In this document: positions 9,629 to 18,144 of the stretch, piece by piece | How the letters are laid out: each line of letters starts with the position of its first letter | Position numbering within the stretch: position 1 is the first letter of the stretch | Assembly: GCF_000161455.1 (NCBI RefSeq) | Contig: NZ_CM000745.1 | Coordinates: forward strand, 3,294,812-3,358,811 | Direction: 5' to 3' | Source: Bacillus pseudomycoides DSM 12442 | GTDB taxonomy: Bacteria; Bacillota; Bacilli; Bacillales; Bacillaceae_G | DNA length: 64,000 nucleotides | Position numbers and translations under genes: made by a program | Notes under the pieces: model-generated | The model's database searches: none | What the model was told of the DNA's origin: nothing | The model's input: the letters and a program-made list of their open reading frames with translations, nothing else

Positions 9629-9720
9629 GGTCAGAAGTATTCCCACCTCAAAATTTAACAACAGCAAAACAGTTAGACTTCGGTTGATGAAATCCCTCAC
9701 TGATTAAAGTTTCACTTTAT
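9629..9720 (-). repeat. bcr1-like dispersed repeat, 3' truncated
   Basis: Read on the minus strand it begins ATAAAGTGAAACTTTAATC and ends near GAGGTGGGAATACTTCTGAC, matching the other bcr1-like copies in this window. Its first bases provide the stop codon of ylaK. Confidence 0.65.
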
Positions 9721-11045
9721 AATAAGTCCGCTGCTAGTTGTGCTAAATTAGAACGCTCTCCTTTTACAAACTTTACATGTCCGCTAATTTTTTGTTCTTT
9801 AAATTTCTCTACAACATACGTTAAACCATTATTATATTCATCTAAGTAAGGATGATCAATTTGTTGTGGATCTCCCATTAATACAATTTTACTTTTTTCT
9901 CCAACCCTTGTTAATATTGTTTTCACTTCATGTTTCGTTAAATTTTGCGCCTCATCAATAATAATAAATTGATCTGGAATACTTCGTCCTCGTATATAAG
10001 TAAGCGCCTCTACTTCAATTGAACCCATACCCGCTAAAATCGCATCTAATTCGCCTGGTTTTTTTGTATTAAATAAATACTCTAGATTATCGAAAATTGG
10101 TTGCATCCACGGTCTTAACTTTTCTTCTTTTTCTCCTGGTAAATATCCGATATCCTTACCAACTGGAACAATCGGCCGAGCAACAAGGAGTTTTTTGTAC
10201 AATCCTAAATCCTCCGTTTGCATAAGACCAGCAGCTAACGCGAGTAATGTTTTACCAGTTCCTGCTTTCCCTGTTAACGTTACGAGTGGAATATCTTCAC
10301 GAAGCAACAATTCTAATCCCATAATTTGCTGCACATTCCGTGGACGTATTCCCCAAACTTGCTCATTATGAAAAATAAGTTTCTTCACTTTTTTCCCTGA
10401 ATAATCAACAATTCCAAGTGCAGAGCTAGAACCACCTAATGCATCTTTCATCACGATAAATTGATTTGGATAAAATGGATGATTTGCAATTTCCGATAAA
10501 GGAAATTCTCCTTTTTCATAAAAATAATTGAGCTGTTCTTTTGATATGTAACCTTCTAAAAAACCTGAATATATATTTTCTACTTCAATTACACGATCAC
10601 TTAAATAATCTTCAGCTTGTAAACCAAGAGCATCTGCTTTTACTCTCACAAGTACATCTTTACTTACTAAAATGACAGACTTTCCATTCTCTTTCTCTTG
10701 CTCTTCTAAGAATAAATTTTTCGCAACAGCTAAAATACGATTATCGTTTGTTTTTTCAACAAAAATATCTTGCAGTTGAACAAATGAGCGATGGTTTAAT
10801 TCAATACGAAATGTCCCTCCATTTTCAAGGGGTATACTCTCATGCAGTTTTCCTAATTCGCGAAATTTATCTATCAATTTAGATACATAACGAGCATTTC
10901 GTCCGACTTCATCCATGTAGCGTTTTTTCGAATCAACCTCTTCTAATACAACTGCTGGAATCACTACCTCATTTGTTTCAAAAGAAAAAATAGATAAAGG
11001 ATCCTGCAAAAGTACATTCGTATCTAACACATAAATTTTATCCAA
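9717..11045 (-). CDS. ylaK: PIN-PhoH ATPase YlaK
   Basis: A PIN ribonuclease-type domain (residues about 1-140; opening IYVLDTNVLLQDP, with acidic residues VLEEVDSKKR) is fused to a PhoH P-loop ATPase (Walker A GKAGTGKT, Walker B FIIIDEAQN, GDPQQID). PIN-PhoH proteins are thought to be ATP-driven RNA-processing enzymes; the cellular role is not settled. I chose the TTG at 11045 because AGGGGG lies seven bases upstream and the product then starts as in B. subtilis; an ATG 21 bases upstream lacks a ribosome site. The stop codon lies in a bcr1-like element. Confidence 0.9.
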   Translation of the reverse strand: MDKIYVLDTNVLLQDPLSIFSFETNEVVIPAVVLEEVDSKKRYMDEVGRNARYVSKLIDKFRELGKLHESIPLENGGTFRIELNHRSFVQLQDIFVEKTNDNRILAVAKNLFLEEQEKENGKSVILVSKDVLVRVKADALGLQAEDYLSDRVIEVENIYSGFLEGYISKEQLNYFYEKGEFPLSEIANHPFYPNQFIVMKDALGGSSSALGIVDYSGKKVKKLIFHNEQVWGIRPRNVQQIMGLELLLREDIPLVTLTGKAGTGKTLLALAAGLMQTEDLGLYKKLLVARPIVPVGKDIGYLPGEKEEKLRPWMQPIFDNLEYLFNTKKPGELDAILAGMGSIEVEALTYIRGRSIPDQFIIIDEAQNLTKHEVKTILTRVGEKSKIVLMGDPQQIDHPYLDEYNNGLTYVVEKFKEQKISGHVKFVKGERSNLAQLAADLL

Positions 11046-11283
11046 CCTGTTACCCCCTGACTCCACTTTTAAATTTGTAGAACAAGGGTTTCATCCATAA
11101 TCATGATATGGACGAACCATTGTTATAATTATATGTAATGTATTAACGAGGCAGAATCGAAATTCATATAAATTAAAACTTTTTTTAATCATTTTTCTCA
11201 TTCATAACTAGGTATCGTATTCATTCGTCAAAATTTATATTCTAACATGCAGCAAAGATTCCTTATTCACTCAGGTTAAAATA

Positions 11284-11326
11284 GCAGAAAAGGATGAACA
11301 ACCATAGTGTTCATCCACTTTTCTAC
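11284..11326 (-). terminator. Terminator of the PPOX-fold gene
   Basis: A 15-bp stem (AGAAAAGGATGAACA) overlaps the downstream end of the flavin-protein gene. The interval to ylaK, about 220 bases, shows nothing else. Confidence 0.75.
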
Positions 11327-11778
11327 AATTCTTTCATCGCCGTTAACACTTGATTATCAAGTGTTTCAGCAGCACGAGGATCATATGTTTTTTCATATGT
11401 TGGTTCCGAAGCAAGCTTTGCTCCATAAAACATAACATCACGTACTTCTTGAACAGATACTTCTACTACAGTTAATTTGAGTGGACTGCCATCCAATCTC
11501 TCCTTTAAAATCTTTGCTTCACCGCTAATGGAAAATACAGATTCATTTGCCATTACAGTGAGTACAATCCCTGCATGATGGCGCAAATTTTCCGCAATAC
11601 GAGAGCGTTGATCAATCGCAAATCGAATACTTGTCTCATTTATTGCATATACCCATGAAATAGCACTTACATTCGGAACAGCCTTTTCAAAATCAATTGT
11701 TGCAATTGTTATAATACGTCCTTCACGTAAAGATTGAACTAAAGAATCTGTCAATGTAGGTTCTACTACATTTGCCAT
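11323..11778 (-). CDS. Pyridoxamine 5'-phosphate oxidase-fold flavin protein
   Basis: 151 residues with the FMN-binding split-barrel pattern of the PNPOx-like family: an N-terminal RIITIATIDFEKAVPNVSAISWVYAI strand pair read in parts, then IRFAIDQRSRIAENLRHHAG and the ISGEAKIL strand. It is too short for PdxH and lacks its C-terminal substrate segment, so it is probably a small flavin-dependent reductase or flavin carrier of unknown substrate. Cytoplasmic, no signal peptide. Single gene with its own terminator; no symbol assigned. Confidence 0.75.
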   Translation of the reverse strand: MANVVEPTLTDSLVQSLREGRIITIATIDFEKAVPNVSAISWVYAINETSIRFAIDQRSRIAENLRHHAGIVLTVMANESVFSISGEAKILKERLDGSPLKLTVVEVSVQEVRDVMFYGAKLASEPTYEKTYDPRAAETLDNQVLTAMKEL

Positions 11779-11920
11779 ATTTCCACCTCCAAAATTTTAT
11801 TTATCTTAATGATAACTTATTTTTCGAATTGCGAAAATATTATTTTTTCCCCCTATAGTTCAAAAATATCAAATTTACATGATATACTTATATCGATAGA
11901 ATTTGTATTGAGGTGACGAA

Positions 11921-12121
11921 ATGAGAGTCAAATGCATGCTTTGTGATAAAAAAGAAGAGTTAGATGACGAAAATCCTATGGCCAAAAGGCTTCGTAACCG
12001 TCCTATTCATACATATATGTGCATGGAATGCACAGAACGTATTGCAGAACGTACAATGGAACGCCATGCAACTGGAAATTTCCACTTATATCGTGATAAA
12101 ACAATAGAAGATGAGTGGTAA
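11921..12121 (+). CDS. ylaI: YlaI zinc-ribbon protein
   Basis: 66 residues with two CxxC pairs (CMLCDKKEE near the N-terminus and YMCMECTERI in the middle), so a four-cysteine zinc ribbon is expected. It matches the DUF2197 family member YlaI of B. subtilis in length and spacing. Function unknown; such ribbons usually bind nucleic acid or protein. A GAGGTGACGAA ribosome site precedes ATG. It is divergent from the flavin-protein gene. Confidence 0.8.
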   Translation: MRVKCMLCDKKEELDDENPMAKRLRNRPIHTYMCMECTERIAERTMERHATGNFHLYRDKTIEDEW

Positions 12122-12127
12122 ACTGTC

Positions 12128-12163
12128 AAATAAGTCCTTAATCATTCAGATGAGGGCTTATTT
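12128..12163. terminator. Bidirectional terminator, ylaI and convergent small gene
   Basis: AAATAAG(T/C)CC arms with a bulged loop, A-rich on one side and T-rich on the other, lying between two convergent genes. Confidence 0.65.
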
Positions 12164-12433
12164 ATATTTCTCCGGCTCTCGTTTCATTTGATCTAAGAAA
12201 CAATCTATAAGCTCTATCGGAAATCTTGTAGAATATTTTTCTCCTTCTTGTTCATATGTAACCAAATACATATCTTCTTTTTTTTCCACCGTTATATCTC
12301 TTAATTGATGATCTTCATGTAACATGTGATGAAACAGTAAATATGTTTCTTGCGCAGCTGCATCATGCGGGCGTGCTTCCGCGACAGTTTTAATTGTTAG
12401 CCAATTATATAACGCATCTTGTACAGAACGCAT
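12158..12433 (-). CDS. Small conserved protein of unknown function
   Basis: 91-residue soluble alpha/beta protein; I do not recognise a family. The second half (DITVEKKEDMYLVTYEQEG...RFPIELIDCFLDQM, abbreviated) reads as beta strands followed by a helix. It starts 14 bases after the ylaH stop with an AAAGGGGGGATG ribosome site, so it is probably cotranscribed with ylaH. Confidence 0.7.
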   Translation of the reverse strand: MRSVQDALYNWLTIKTVAEARPHDAAAQETYLLFHHMLHEDHQLRDITVEKKEDMYLVTYEQEGEKYSTRFPIELIDCFLDQMKREPEKYK

Positions 12434-12447
12434 GAAACATCCCCCCT

Positions 12448-12750
12448 TTAACCCAATCTTTGTTGCTTTGCTTGGCGTAAGCGTAATCTATAAATACCGA
12501 ATACAATCGCTGTCACAACAAGTCCTTCTCCTACTGGTAAAAACACTCCCAAAAAAGTTAAAACTGTACATCCAATTGCTAAGGATACATAAATCACAAT
12601 GTTTTTTAGTAACGGTAACTTCCTAGCAAATCCTAATTTATATACGAGTGCACTTAGTATAATCATTGTACCGTAAAGCTGCCACATCCCTACTTCTGGA
12701 TTCACATCTACATTGTATAACTTTGCAAAAAATGACATTCTCTCTAGCAT
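12448..12750 (-). CDS. ylaH: YlaH-like membrane protein
   Basis: 100-residue protein with three hydrophobic segments and a basic C-terminal tail (RLRLRQAKQQRLG), matching YlaH of B. subtilis (GKW/GMWQLYGTMIILSAL..YKLGFARKLP region). Function unknown. The start chosen is the ATG seven bases after AAGGGGAG; an in-frame ATG 18 bases upstream would overlap the ribosome site. Confidence 0.8.
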   Translation of the reverse strand: MLERMSFFAKLYNVDVNPEVGMWQLYGTMIILSALVYKLGFARKLPLLKNIVIYVSLAIGCTVLTFLGVFLPVGEGLVVTAIVFGIYRLRLRQAKQQRLG

Positions 12751-12960
12751 TATACTTCTCCCCTTCATCTAGCAAAGATGAATATAAATCCCCCTATCTA
12801 AAATAAAGATAGAAAATAATCCATATCGGCCAAATTCATTCAACTAACTAGCAGCGCCTTACTTCTTAATTTTTAAATTCTATGTTGTCTACTATAAGAT
12901 TACCTTGTAGAAAAAATACTGTCTAGACAAAAGATTAAATTTTCGAAAAATAAATAAATT

Positions 12961-12996
12961 AAAAAAGCTGCCTTTTTAATGAAAAGGCAGCTTTAT
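12961..12996 (-). terminator. typA terminator
   Basis: AAAGCTGCCTTTT stem, TTAAT-type loop and a T tail on the minus strand. The rest of the gap between ylaH and typA (12751-12960) shows no gene. Confidence 0.85.
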
Positions 12997-12999
12997 CTT

Positions 13000-14850
13000 T
13001 TACGCTTCTACAGATTTCTTTTTCTTAGCAGCTCTTTCGCGCTCGCTCTTATCAAGAATCTTTTTGCGAAGACGGATTGATTCTGGTGTTACTTCACAGT
13101 ACTCATCGTCATTTAAGTATTCTAATGACTCTTCTAATGTCATGATACGAGGTTTTTTCATTGTTGACGTTTGGTCTTTTGTTGCAGAACGAATGTTAGT
13201 TTGTTGTTTCATTTTTACAACGTTAACTGTTAAATCATTCTCACGTGTATGCTCCCCAACAATCATACCTGCATATACTTCTGTACCTGGTTCAACAAAG
13301 ATTACACCACGATCTTCAACTTGCATAATACCGTATTGTGATGCTTTTCCTGTTTCAAGTGAAACTAGAACACCTTGGCGACGTCCACCAACTTGTCCAG
13401 CATGTACTGGCTGATAGCTATCGAATGTATGGTTTAAAATACCGTAACCACGTGTTAAAGTTAAGAACTCTGTTGTATAACCAATTAGGCCACGTGCTGG
13501 AACCATAAACGTAAGACGAACTTGACCGTTTCCGTTATTCACCATATCTAACATTTCACCTTTACGTGCACCCATTGACTCCATAATAGAACCAGTATAC
13601 TCTTCTGGCACGTCAATTTGTACACGCTCTACAGGCTCACATCTTACACCATCAACATCTTTAATAATTACTTCTGGTTTAGATACTTGTAATTCATATC
13701 CTTCACGACGCATGTTCTCAATTAAGATTGATAAGTGTAACTCTCCACGTCCAGATACAATCCATGCATCAGGAGAATCTGTGTTATCTACACGTAAGCT
13801 TACATCTGTTTCTAGCTGTGCACGAAGACGCTCTTCAATTTTACGAGATGTAATATATTTACCTTCACGACCTGCAAATGGACTGTTATTTACAAGGAAT
13901 GTCATTTGTAATGTTGGCTCATCGATACGTAGTAATGGTAATGCCTCTTGATGCTCAACTGGACATACTGTTTCACCAACGTTGATGTCTTCCATACCTG
14001 AAACAGCTACTAAGTCTCCAGCTTTTGCTTCTTCAATTTCTTGGCGTTTTAATCCAATGTAACCAAATAATTTAGTTACACGGAATTGTTTTACACTTCC
14101 GTCAACCTTCATTAATGCTACTTGTTGTCCTACTTTCATTGTACCGCGGAATACACGGCCAACCCCAATACGGCCAACATAGTCATTGTAATCAAGAAGT
14201 GCTACTTGGAATTGAAGTGGCTCTTCGCTATTATCAATTGGTGCTGGAATATGTTCAATGATTGTGTCAAATAATGATTTCATATTCTCTTCTTGATTTG
14301 CTGGATTTGAATCTAAGCTTGCTGTTCCATTCATTGCTGACGCGAATACAACAGGGAACTCTAATTGATCTTCGTTTGCACCAAGCTCAATGAATAAGTC
14401 AATTACTTCGTCAACCACTTCATCAGGACGAGCAAAGTCACGGTCAATTTTGTTTACAACCACGATCGGAGTTAAGTTTTGTTCTAATGCTTTCTTTAAA
14501 ACAAATCGTGTTTGAGGCATACAACCTTCGTATGCATCAACAACAAGTAAAACACCATCAACCATTTTCATAATACGCTCTACTTCACCACCGAAGTCAG
14601 CGTGTCCAGGTGTATCTAAAATGTTAATTCGTTTATCTTCATAGTGAATCGCTGTATTTTTCGCTAAAATGGTAATACCGCGTTCTCTTTCTAAATCATT
14701 TGAATCCATTGCACGCTCTTCTACGTGCTCATTTGCACGGAACGTCCCCGCTTGACGTAATAATTGGTCAACAAGTGTTGTTTTACCATGGTCAACGTGG
14801 GCGATAATTGCTATATTGCGTAAATCTTGTCGTTTTTTCAACATGTCCAA
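13000..14850 (-). CDS. typA: Ribosome-associated GTPase TypA/BipA
   Basis: Translational GTPase of the EF-G/LepA class that binds 70S ribosomes and supports 50S assembly and stress growth. The 616 residues carry all G motifs: AHVDHGKTT (G1, near residue 18), ERGITI (G2), DTPGHADF (G3), NKID (G4), SAMNG (G5), then EF-Tu-like domain II, EF-G-like domains III and V, and the basic BipA-specific C-terminus (KKKKS). Located at the B. subtilis ylaG position between ylaH and ylaF. Confidence 0.96.
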   Translation of the reverse strand: MDMLKKRQDLRNIAIIAHVDHGKTTLVDQLLRQAGTFRANEHVEERAMDSNDLERERGITILAKNTAIHYEDKRINILDTPGHADFGGEVERIMKMVDGVLLVVDAYEGCMPQTRFVLKKALEQNLTPIVVVNKIDRDFARPDEVVDEVIDLFIELGANEDQLEFPVVFASAMNGTASLDSNPANQEENMKSLFDTIIEHIPAPIDNSEEPLQFQVALLDYNDYVGRIGVGRVFRGTMKVGQQVALMKVDGSVKQFRVTKLFGYIGLKRQEIEEAKAGDLVAVSGMEDINVGETVCPVEHQEALPLLRIDEPTLQMTFLVNNSPFAGREGKYITSRKIEERLRAQLETDVSLRVDNTDSPDAWIVSGRGELHLSILIENMRREGYELQVSKPEVIIKDVDGVRCEPVERVQIDVPEEYTGSIMESMGARKGEMLDMVNNGNGQVRLTFMVPARGLIGYTTEFLTLTRGYGILNHTFDSYQPVHAGQVGGRRQGVLVSLETGKASQYGIMQVEDRGVIFVEPGTEVYAGMIVGEHTRENDLTVNVVKMKQQTNIRSATKDQTSTMKKPRIMTLEESLEYLNDDEYCEVTPESIRLRKKILDKSERERAAKKKKSVEA

Positions 14851-14984
14851 CTCCTAGTGTCTTTTTAATCCTTCTCTATTATAAGAGCGAAGGTGATACA
14901 ATGGCAATCAAAATAAAATCAAGAATGAAAATATAGTTGTATTCTTACTTTTGTGAAAGTAAAATGAAATTGGAGGGTGAAGAT

Positions 14985-15164
14985 ATGGAACACATTCAAT
15001 ATCGCTTTTTATTAACGGCTATTATCGGTGTTATTTTCTTAATTGGCATTGGAATTATGATTGCTGAAAATAGTCCCATCGGTATTATTATTTGCATTAT
15101 TGGCACATTTGTTACAGTTGGATATGGATTTATAACAAAACGCAAAATGCGCAAATCACAGTAA
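14985..15164 (+). CDS. ylaF: YlaF-like small membrane protein
   Basis: 59 residues with two closely spaced membrane helices (FLLTAIIGVIFLIGIGIM and IGIIICIIGTFVTVGYGF) and a basic C-terminus KRKMRKSQ. It matches YlaF (DUF5325) by length and by its place beside typA. The start follows GGAGGGTGAAGAT; an upstream in-frame ATG has no ribosome site. Function unknown. Confidence 0.8.
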   Translation: MEHIQYRFLLTAIIGVIFLIGIGIMIAENSPIGIIICIIGTFVTVGYGFITKRKMRKSQ

Positions 15165-15168
15165 CAGT

Positions 15169-15207
15169 AAAAAGTAAGAAGCTACTTCTTGGCCTCTTAC
15201 TTTTTTT
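15169..15207. terminator. Bidirectional terminator, ylaF and yktC
   Basis: AAAAAGTAAGA arm, loop of about 15 bases and TCTTAC followed by seven T; it serves two convergent genes. Confidence 0.8.
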
Positions 15208-15208
15208 G

Positions 15209-16000
15209 TTACTGTGATACAAATGGTAGTAACTCTTCATATACTCCCGGCTTCGCAACTAATACACTGCTTTTTTCCACGATAGAAAGAGTAGTGCCAG
15301 CAAATGTCGTCACCTTACCACCAACTTCTTCTACAATAATCATTCCACCGCCAAAATCCCAAGGAGATAATCGTGGCGTCACGTAAGCATCCAATCTTCC
15401 GGTTGCAACATAGACCATTTCTAGCGCTGCACATCCATATGATCGTGTCCCTCTTGCCACTTTCACAAGCTGCATCATTTTCTCCATATTAAGTAATGGA
15501 TTATCAGTGAGCCAAGTTGCATTTAACGCAATTATTCCATGCTCCACTGTACTTTTCTCAAGAGTAGGAATGGATGTATCATTACAAAAAGCTCCTTCAC
15601 CTTTTACAGCATGATACAGTTCTTCATGAACCGGATCATAGACAAGACCGATTTTTCCGATACCGTTCTCATAAATGCCAATTGAAATCGCAAAGTTTCT
15701 TTTTTGATGAACAAAATTCATCGTACCATCAATTGGATCAATTAACCAAACAACTCCATCCGAAGAAGCAACCTCATCTCCATACCCTTCTTCTCCTAAA
15801 ATATAATGATCTGGGAATGTTTGTTTAATTTTTCCAATCAAGAACTGTTCTGTTTCTCGATCCATATTTGTTACTAAATCAGCTGCATTTGATTTTGTCT
15901 CTACAATAAGTGTCTTTTGCAATGATGCCATTAAACGCTCGCCAGCTTCTCGAATCCACTGCTTTGCATTTGTATCGATTTCTTTCCATACCTCTTGCAT
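15209..16000 (-). CDS. yktC: Inositol monophosphatase family phosphatase YktC
   Basis: 263 residues with the metal-dependent phosphatase motifs of the family: GEEGYGDE, WLIDPIDGTMNFVH (DPIDGT, near residue 90) and the late SPWDFGGGMIIVEE. In B. subtilis YktC hydrolyses inositol-1-phosphate and possibly NADP+. Cytoplasmic. It is placed next to ykzI, yktB and yktA exactly as in B. subtilis, but a hairpin separates it from ykzI. Confidence 0.9.
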   Translation of the reverse strand: MQEVWKEIDTNAKQWIREAGERLMASLQKTLIVETKSNAADLVTNMDRETEQFLIGKIKQTFPDHYILGEEGYGDEVASSDGVVWLIDPIDGTMNFVHQKRNFAISIGIYENGIGKIGLVYDPVHEELYHAVKGEGAFCNDTSIPTLEKSTVEHGIIALNATWLTDNPLLNMEKMMQLVKVARGTRSYGCAALEMVYVATGRLDAYVTPRLSPWDFGGGMIIVEEVGGKVTTFAGTTLSIVEKSSVLVAKPGVYEELLPFVSQ

Positions 16001-16030
16001 GTTTAAACACTCCGATCTATACTGTTCACA

Positions 16031-16060
16031 GAAAAAACGAACCCTTTATAAGGTTCGCAC
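16031..16060 (-). terminator. Terminator between ykzI and yktC
   Basis: Minus-strand CGAACCTT / AAGGGTTCG stem followed by TTTTTT. Confidence 0.75.
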
Positions 16061-16088
16061 CAACTTATTTTTTATACATATACTATTA

Positions 16089-16277
16089 TTACGCTTCTAA
16101 ACGAATCATTTCAAGTCTTAGTACTTCTAATTTTTGCACGCACTCTTCTTTTTTCTGATTATCATTTTCCATCATTGCATCGTATAGCGTTGCTAATTCA
16201 TAATCTAACTCCAATCTTAGCACCGGAATTCTTTTTTCAGCATCTGTTCTCTTTAACGCATTAATCACCTGTCTCAT
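16089..16277 (-). CDS. ykzI: YkzI-like small helical protein
   Basis: 62-residue, highly charged and probably all-helical protein (ELDYELATLYDAMMENDNQ). No membrane segment or known domain. The name rests on position, since B. subtilis carries ykzI of similar size between yktB and yktC, not on a firm sequence memory. A GGAGGAGG ribosome site lies just upstream of the ATG. Confidence 0.65.
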   Translation of the reverse strand: MRQVINALKRTDAEKRIPVLRLELDYELATLYDAMMENDNQKKEECVQKLEVLRLEMIRLEA

Positions 16278-16483
16278 TTTTATTGCCTCCTCCCAATATT
16301 CGTCTGCCCTTGGACTGTAATTAACTCAATTTTCTGATTTTTTGTTTTATACTATATTATGTTGGATAAATCATCTATGCAACAAAATTATATTTTTTTA
16401 CGTGAATTTTTTATGCTGATTTTTTTATGAATAGTACAAGCTATGCTAAAATTAAAAACAAACTAGGAGTTGGAGGAACAGTC

Positions 16484-17110
16484 ATGACATTACAAACATT
16501 TAAAGAAAAGGACTTTGCAGTCTTTTCTGTTGATGGCCTTGAAGAGCGAATGAATGCTATTAAAACAAACATTCATCCTAAATTAGAAGCTCTAGGCGAA
16601 CAATTTTCTCATTATTTATCAGAACAAACTGGTGAAACTTTCTTCTATCATGTAGCGAAACACGCACGTCGTAAAGTCAATCCACCAAACGATACTTGGG
16701 TTGCTTTTTCAACAAATAAACGCGGTTATAAAATGTTACCACATTTTCAAATCGGTTTATGGGGAACCCACGCTTTCATATACTTTGGTTTAATCTATGA
16801 GTGTCCACAGAAAGTGGAAGCGGCTCATGCCTTCTTAGGACATTTAAATGATTTAAAAACAAATATACCAAATGACTTCGTTTGGTCCATTGACCATACT
16901 AAACCAGGTGTAAAACCGCATAACATGCTTGAAGCAAATGAATTACAAAAAATGATTGAACGCTTAGCCACTATAAAAAAAGCAGAGTTACTAGTAGGTA
17001 TTCACATCTCACCAGAAGAATTTTCAACACTTACTGATGAACAATTTCTTACAAAGGTTGAAGCTACGATGCAATCACTCCTTCCTTTATATAAAATTTG
17101 TAATCGATAG
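16484..17110 (+). CDS. yktB: UPF0637 family protein YktB
   Basis: 208-residue cytoplasmic protein of the DUF1054/UPF0637 family, close to B. subtilis YktB in length and pattern (TFKEKDFAVFSVDGLEERM, HARRKVNPPNDTWVAF, QIGLWGTHAFIYFG). A structure exists for the family but the function is not established. The ATG six bases after GGAGGAACA was chosen; an in-frame ATG 57 bases upstream has no ribosome site. Single-gene unit. Confidence 0.9.
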   Translation: MTLQTFKEKDFAVFSVDGLEERMNAIKTNIHPKLEALGEQFSHYLSEQTGETFFYHVAKHARRKVNPPNDTWVAFSTNKRGYKMLPHFQIGLWGTHAFIYFGLIYECPQKVEAAHAFLGHLNDLKTNIPNDFVWSIDHTKPGVKPHNMLEANELQKMIERLATIKKAELLVGIHISPEEFSTLTDEQFLTKVEATMQSLLPLYKICNR

Positions 17111-17113
17111 TAG

Positions 17114-17142
17114 AAAACGGACAATGTACATTGTCCGTTTTT
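17114..17142. terminator. yktB terminator
   Basis: A near-perfect palindrome (AAACGGACAAT arm) ends in TTTTT and lies between convergent genes. Confidence 0.85.
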
Positions 17143-17189
17143 AGTTGTTATCCCATTATAGCACTTTGAATTTAAATTTTCAAAATATT

Positions 17190-17459
17190 TTATACTTTTA
17201 CAATCTTTTGTTCTTCTACTTCTTTCGCTTTTTGAATTGCCCGATATATAGAGTAACCACTTACCTCTTGAAACTCTTTATCAATTTTCTTCTCTTCTGC
17301 TTTCGACGGTACAATTTCTTTAAAACGACGATATAATCTCATCAATTCTTCTCTAACGATACCTTTTTCATATGCCTTTTCAATTGCCTCATAGAATGTC
17401 ACGATTGCAATCATCTCATCATTTGACCAATCATAATCAAGTGGATATTGATATTCCAT
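17190..17459 (-). CDS. yktA: UPF0223 family protein YktA
   Basis: 89-residue helical protein matching UPF0223/YktA; conserved blocks are YPLDYDWSNDEMI, EAIEKAYEKGI and KFKEIVPSKAEEK (here RFKEIVPSKAEEK). No membrane segment; function unknown. It lies between yktB and speA as in B. subtilis. Confidence 0.9.
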   Translation of the reverse strand: MEYQYPLDYDWSNDEMIAIVTFYEAIEKAYEKGIVREELMRLYRRFKEIVPSKAEEKKIDKEFQEVSGYSIYRAIQKAKEVEEQKIVKV

Positions 17460-17650
17460 ATGTACACCTCATCCATTTTTATTTTCTACCATTATGCTAC
17501 CTTAAAAATAAAACTTTCAACCTTCTTTGCTATAGCCACTTTGCATTATACACTATTTCTCTTTTATTATGGAATTGTCTCCCTTCATATTGAAGACAAC
17601 AGAGCAATAAAAGACATATGTCTTCTTTCTTGTTTGAAACTGAACCACTG

Positions 17651-17806
17651 ATAAAGTGAAATTCCAATCATTTCTTTCGCATTCTTCACTAATTATGAGC
17701 CCTGATCAATCGGGCTTTTACGTACATTCTATCCCCCACCTAATTTCTTTGCTTTCACTGATTTTTAAGAGGTAGATATTATTGACTGCAACTAATAGGA
17801 TGAAAT
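17651..17806 (+). repeat. bcr1-like dispersed repeat
   Basis: Starts ATAAAGTGAAATTCCAATC, has the internal CCCCCACCTAATTTCTTTGC block and ends with a diverged form of the usual GCGAATAGCGGGATAAA. It lies in the 685-base gap between yktA and speA. The rest of that gap (17807-18144) is AT-rich leader DNA; AAATAAAGTGAAGCTTCC at about 17979 may be a further fragment. Confidence 0.6.
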
Positions 17807-18144
17807 ATAACTCTATCTGTAGGATTCGACGTATCTCTTCGTTTTCTCTGAACCTTGGGCCAAGAGCTTCCTACCTACGAATAAAAGAATAAACTTACTA
17901 CTAATTATGCATATAATAAAAATAATAATTTTACCTATACATATATAATCATTGGTGATATAATGCTTTTGTTTTATTGAAAATAAAGTGAAGCTTCCAT
18001 GACAAGATTTTTGAATGGTAAGTAGAACAATTCAAGTTCTTATAGACGGTTATATAACTATACAGGGGAAATAACTTTCTTATTGAACAAGATAAACATA
18101 AAACAATTCATAATAAATATTACAAAGAAGAAGGGGTGTATAGA

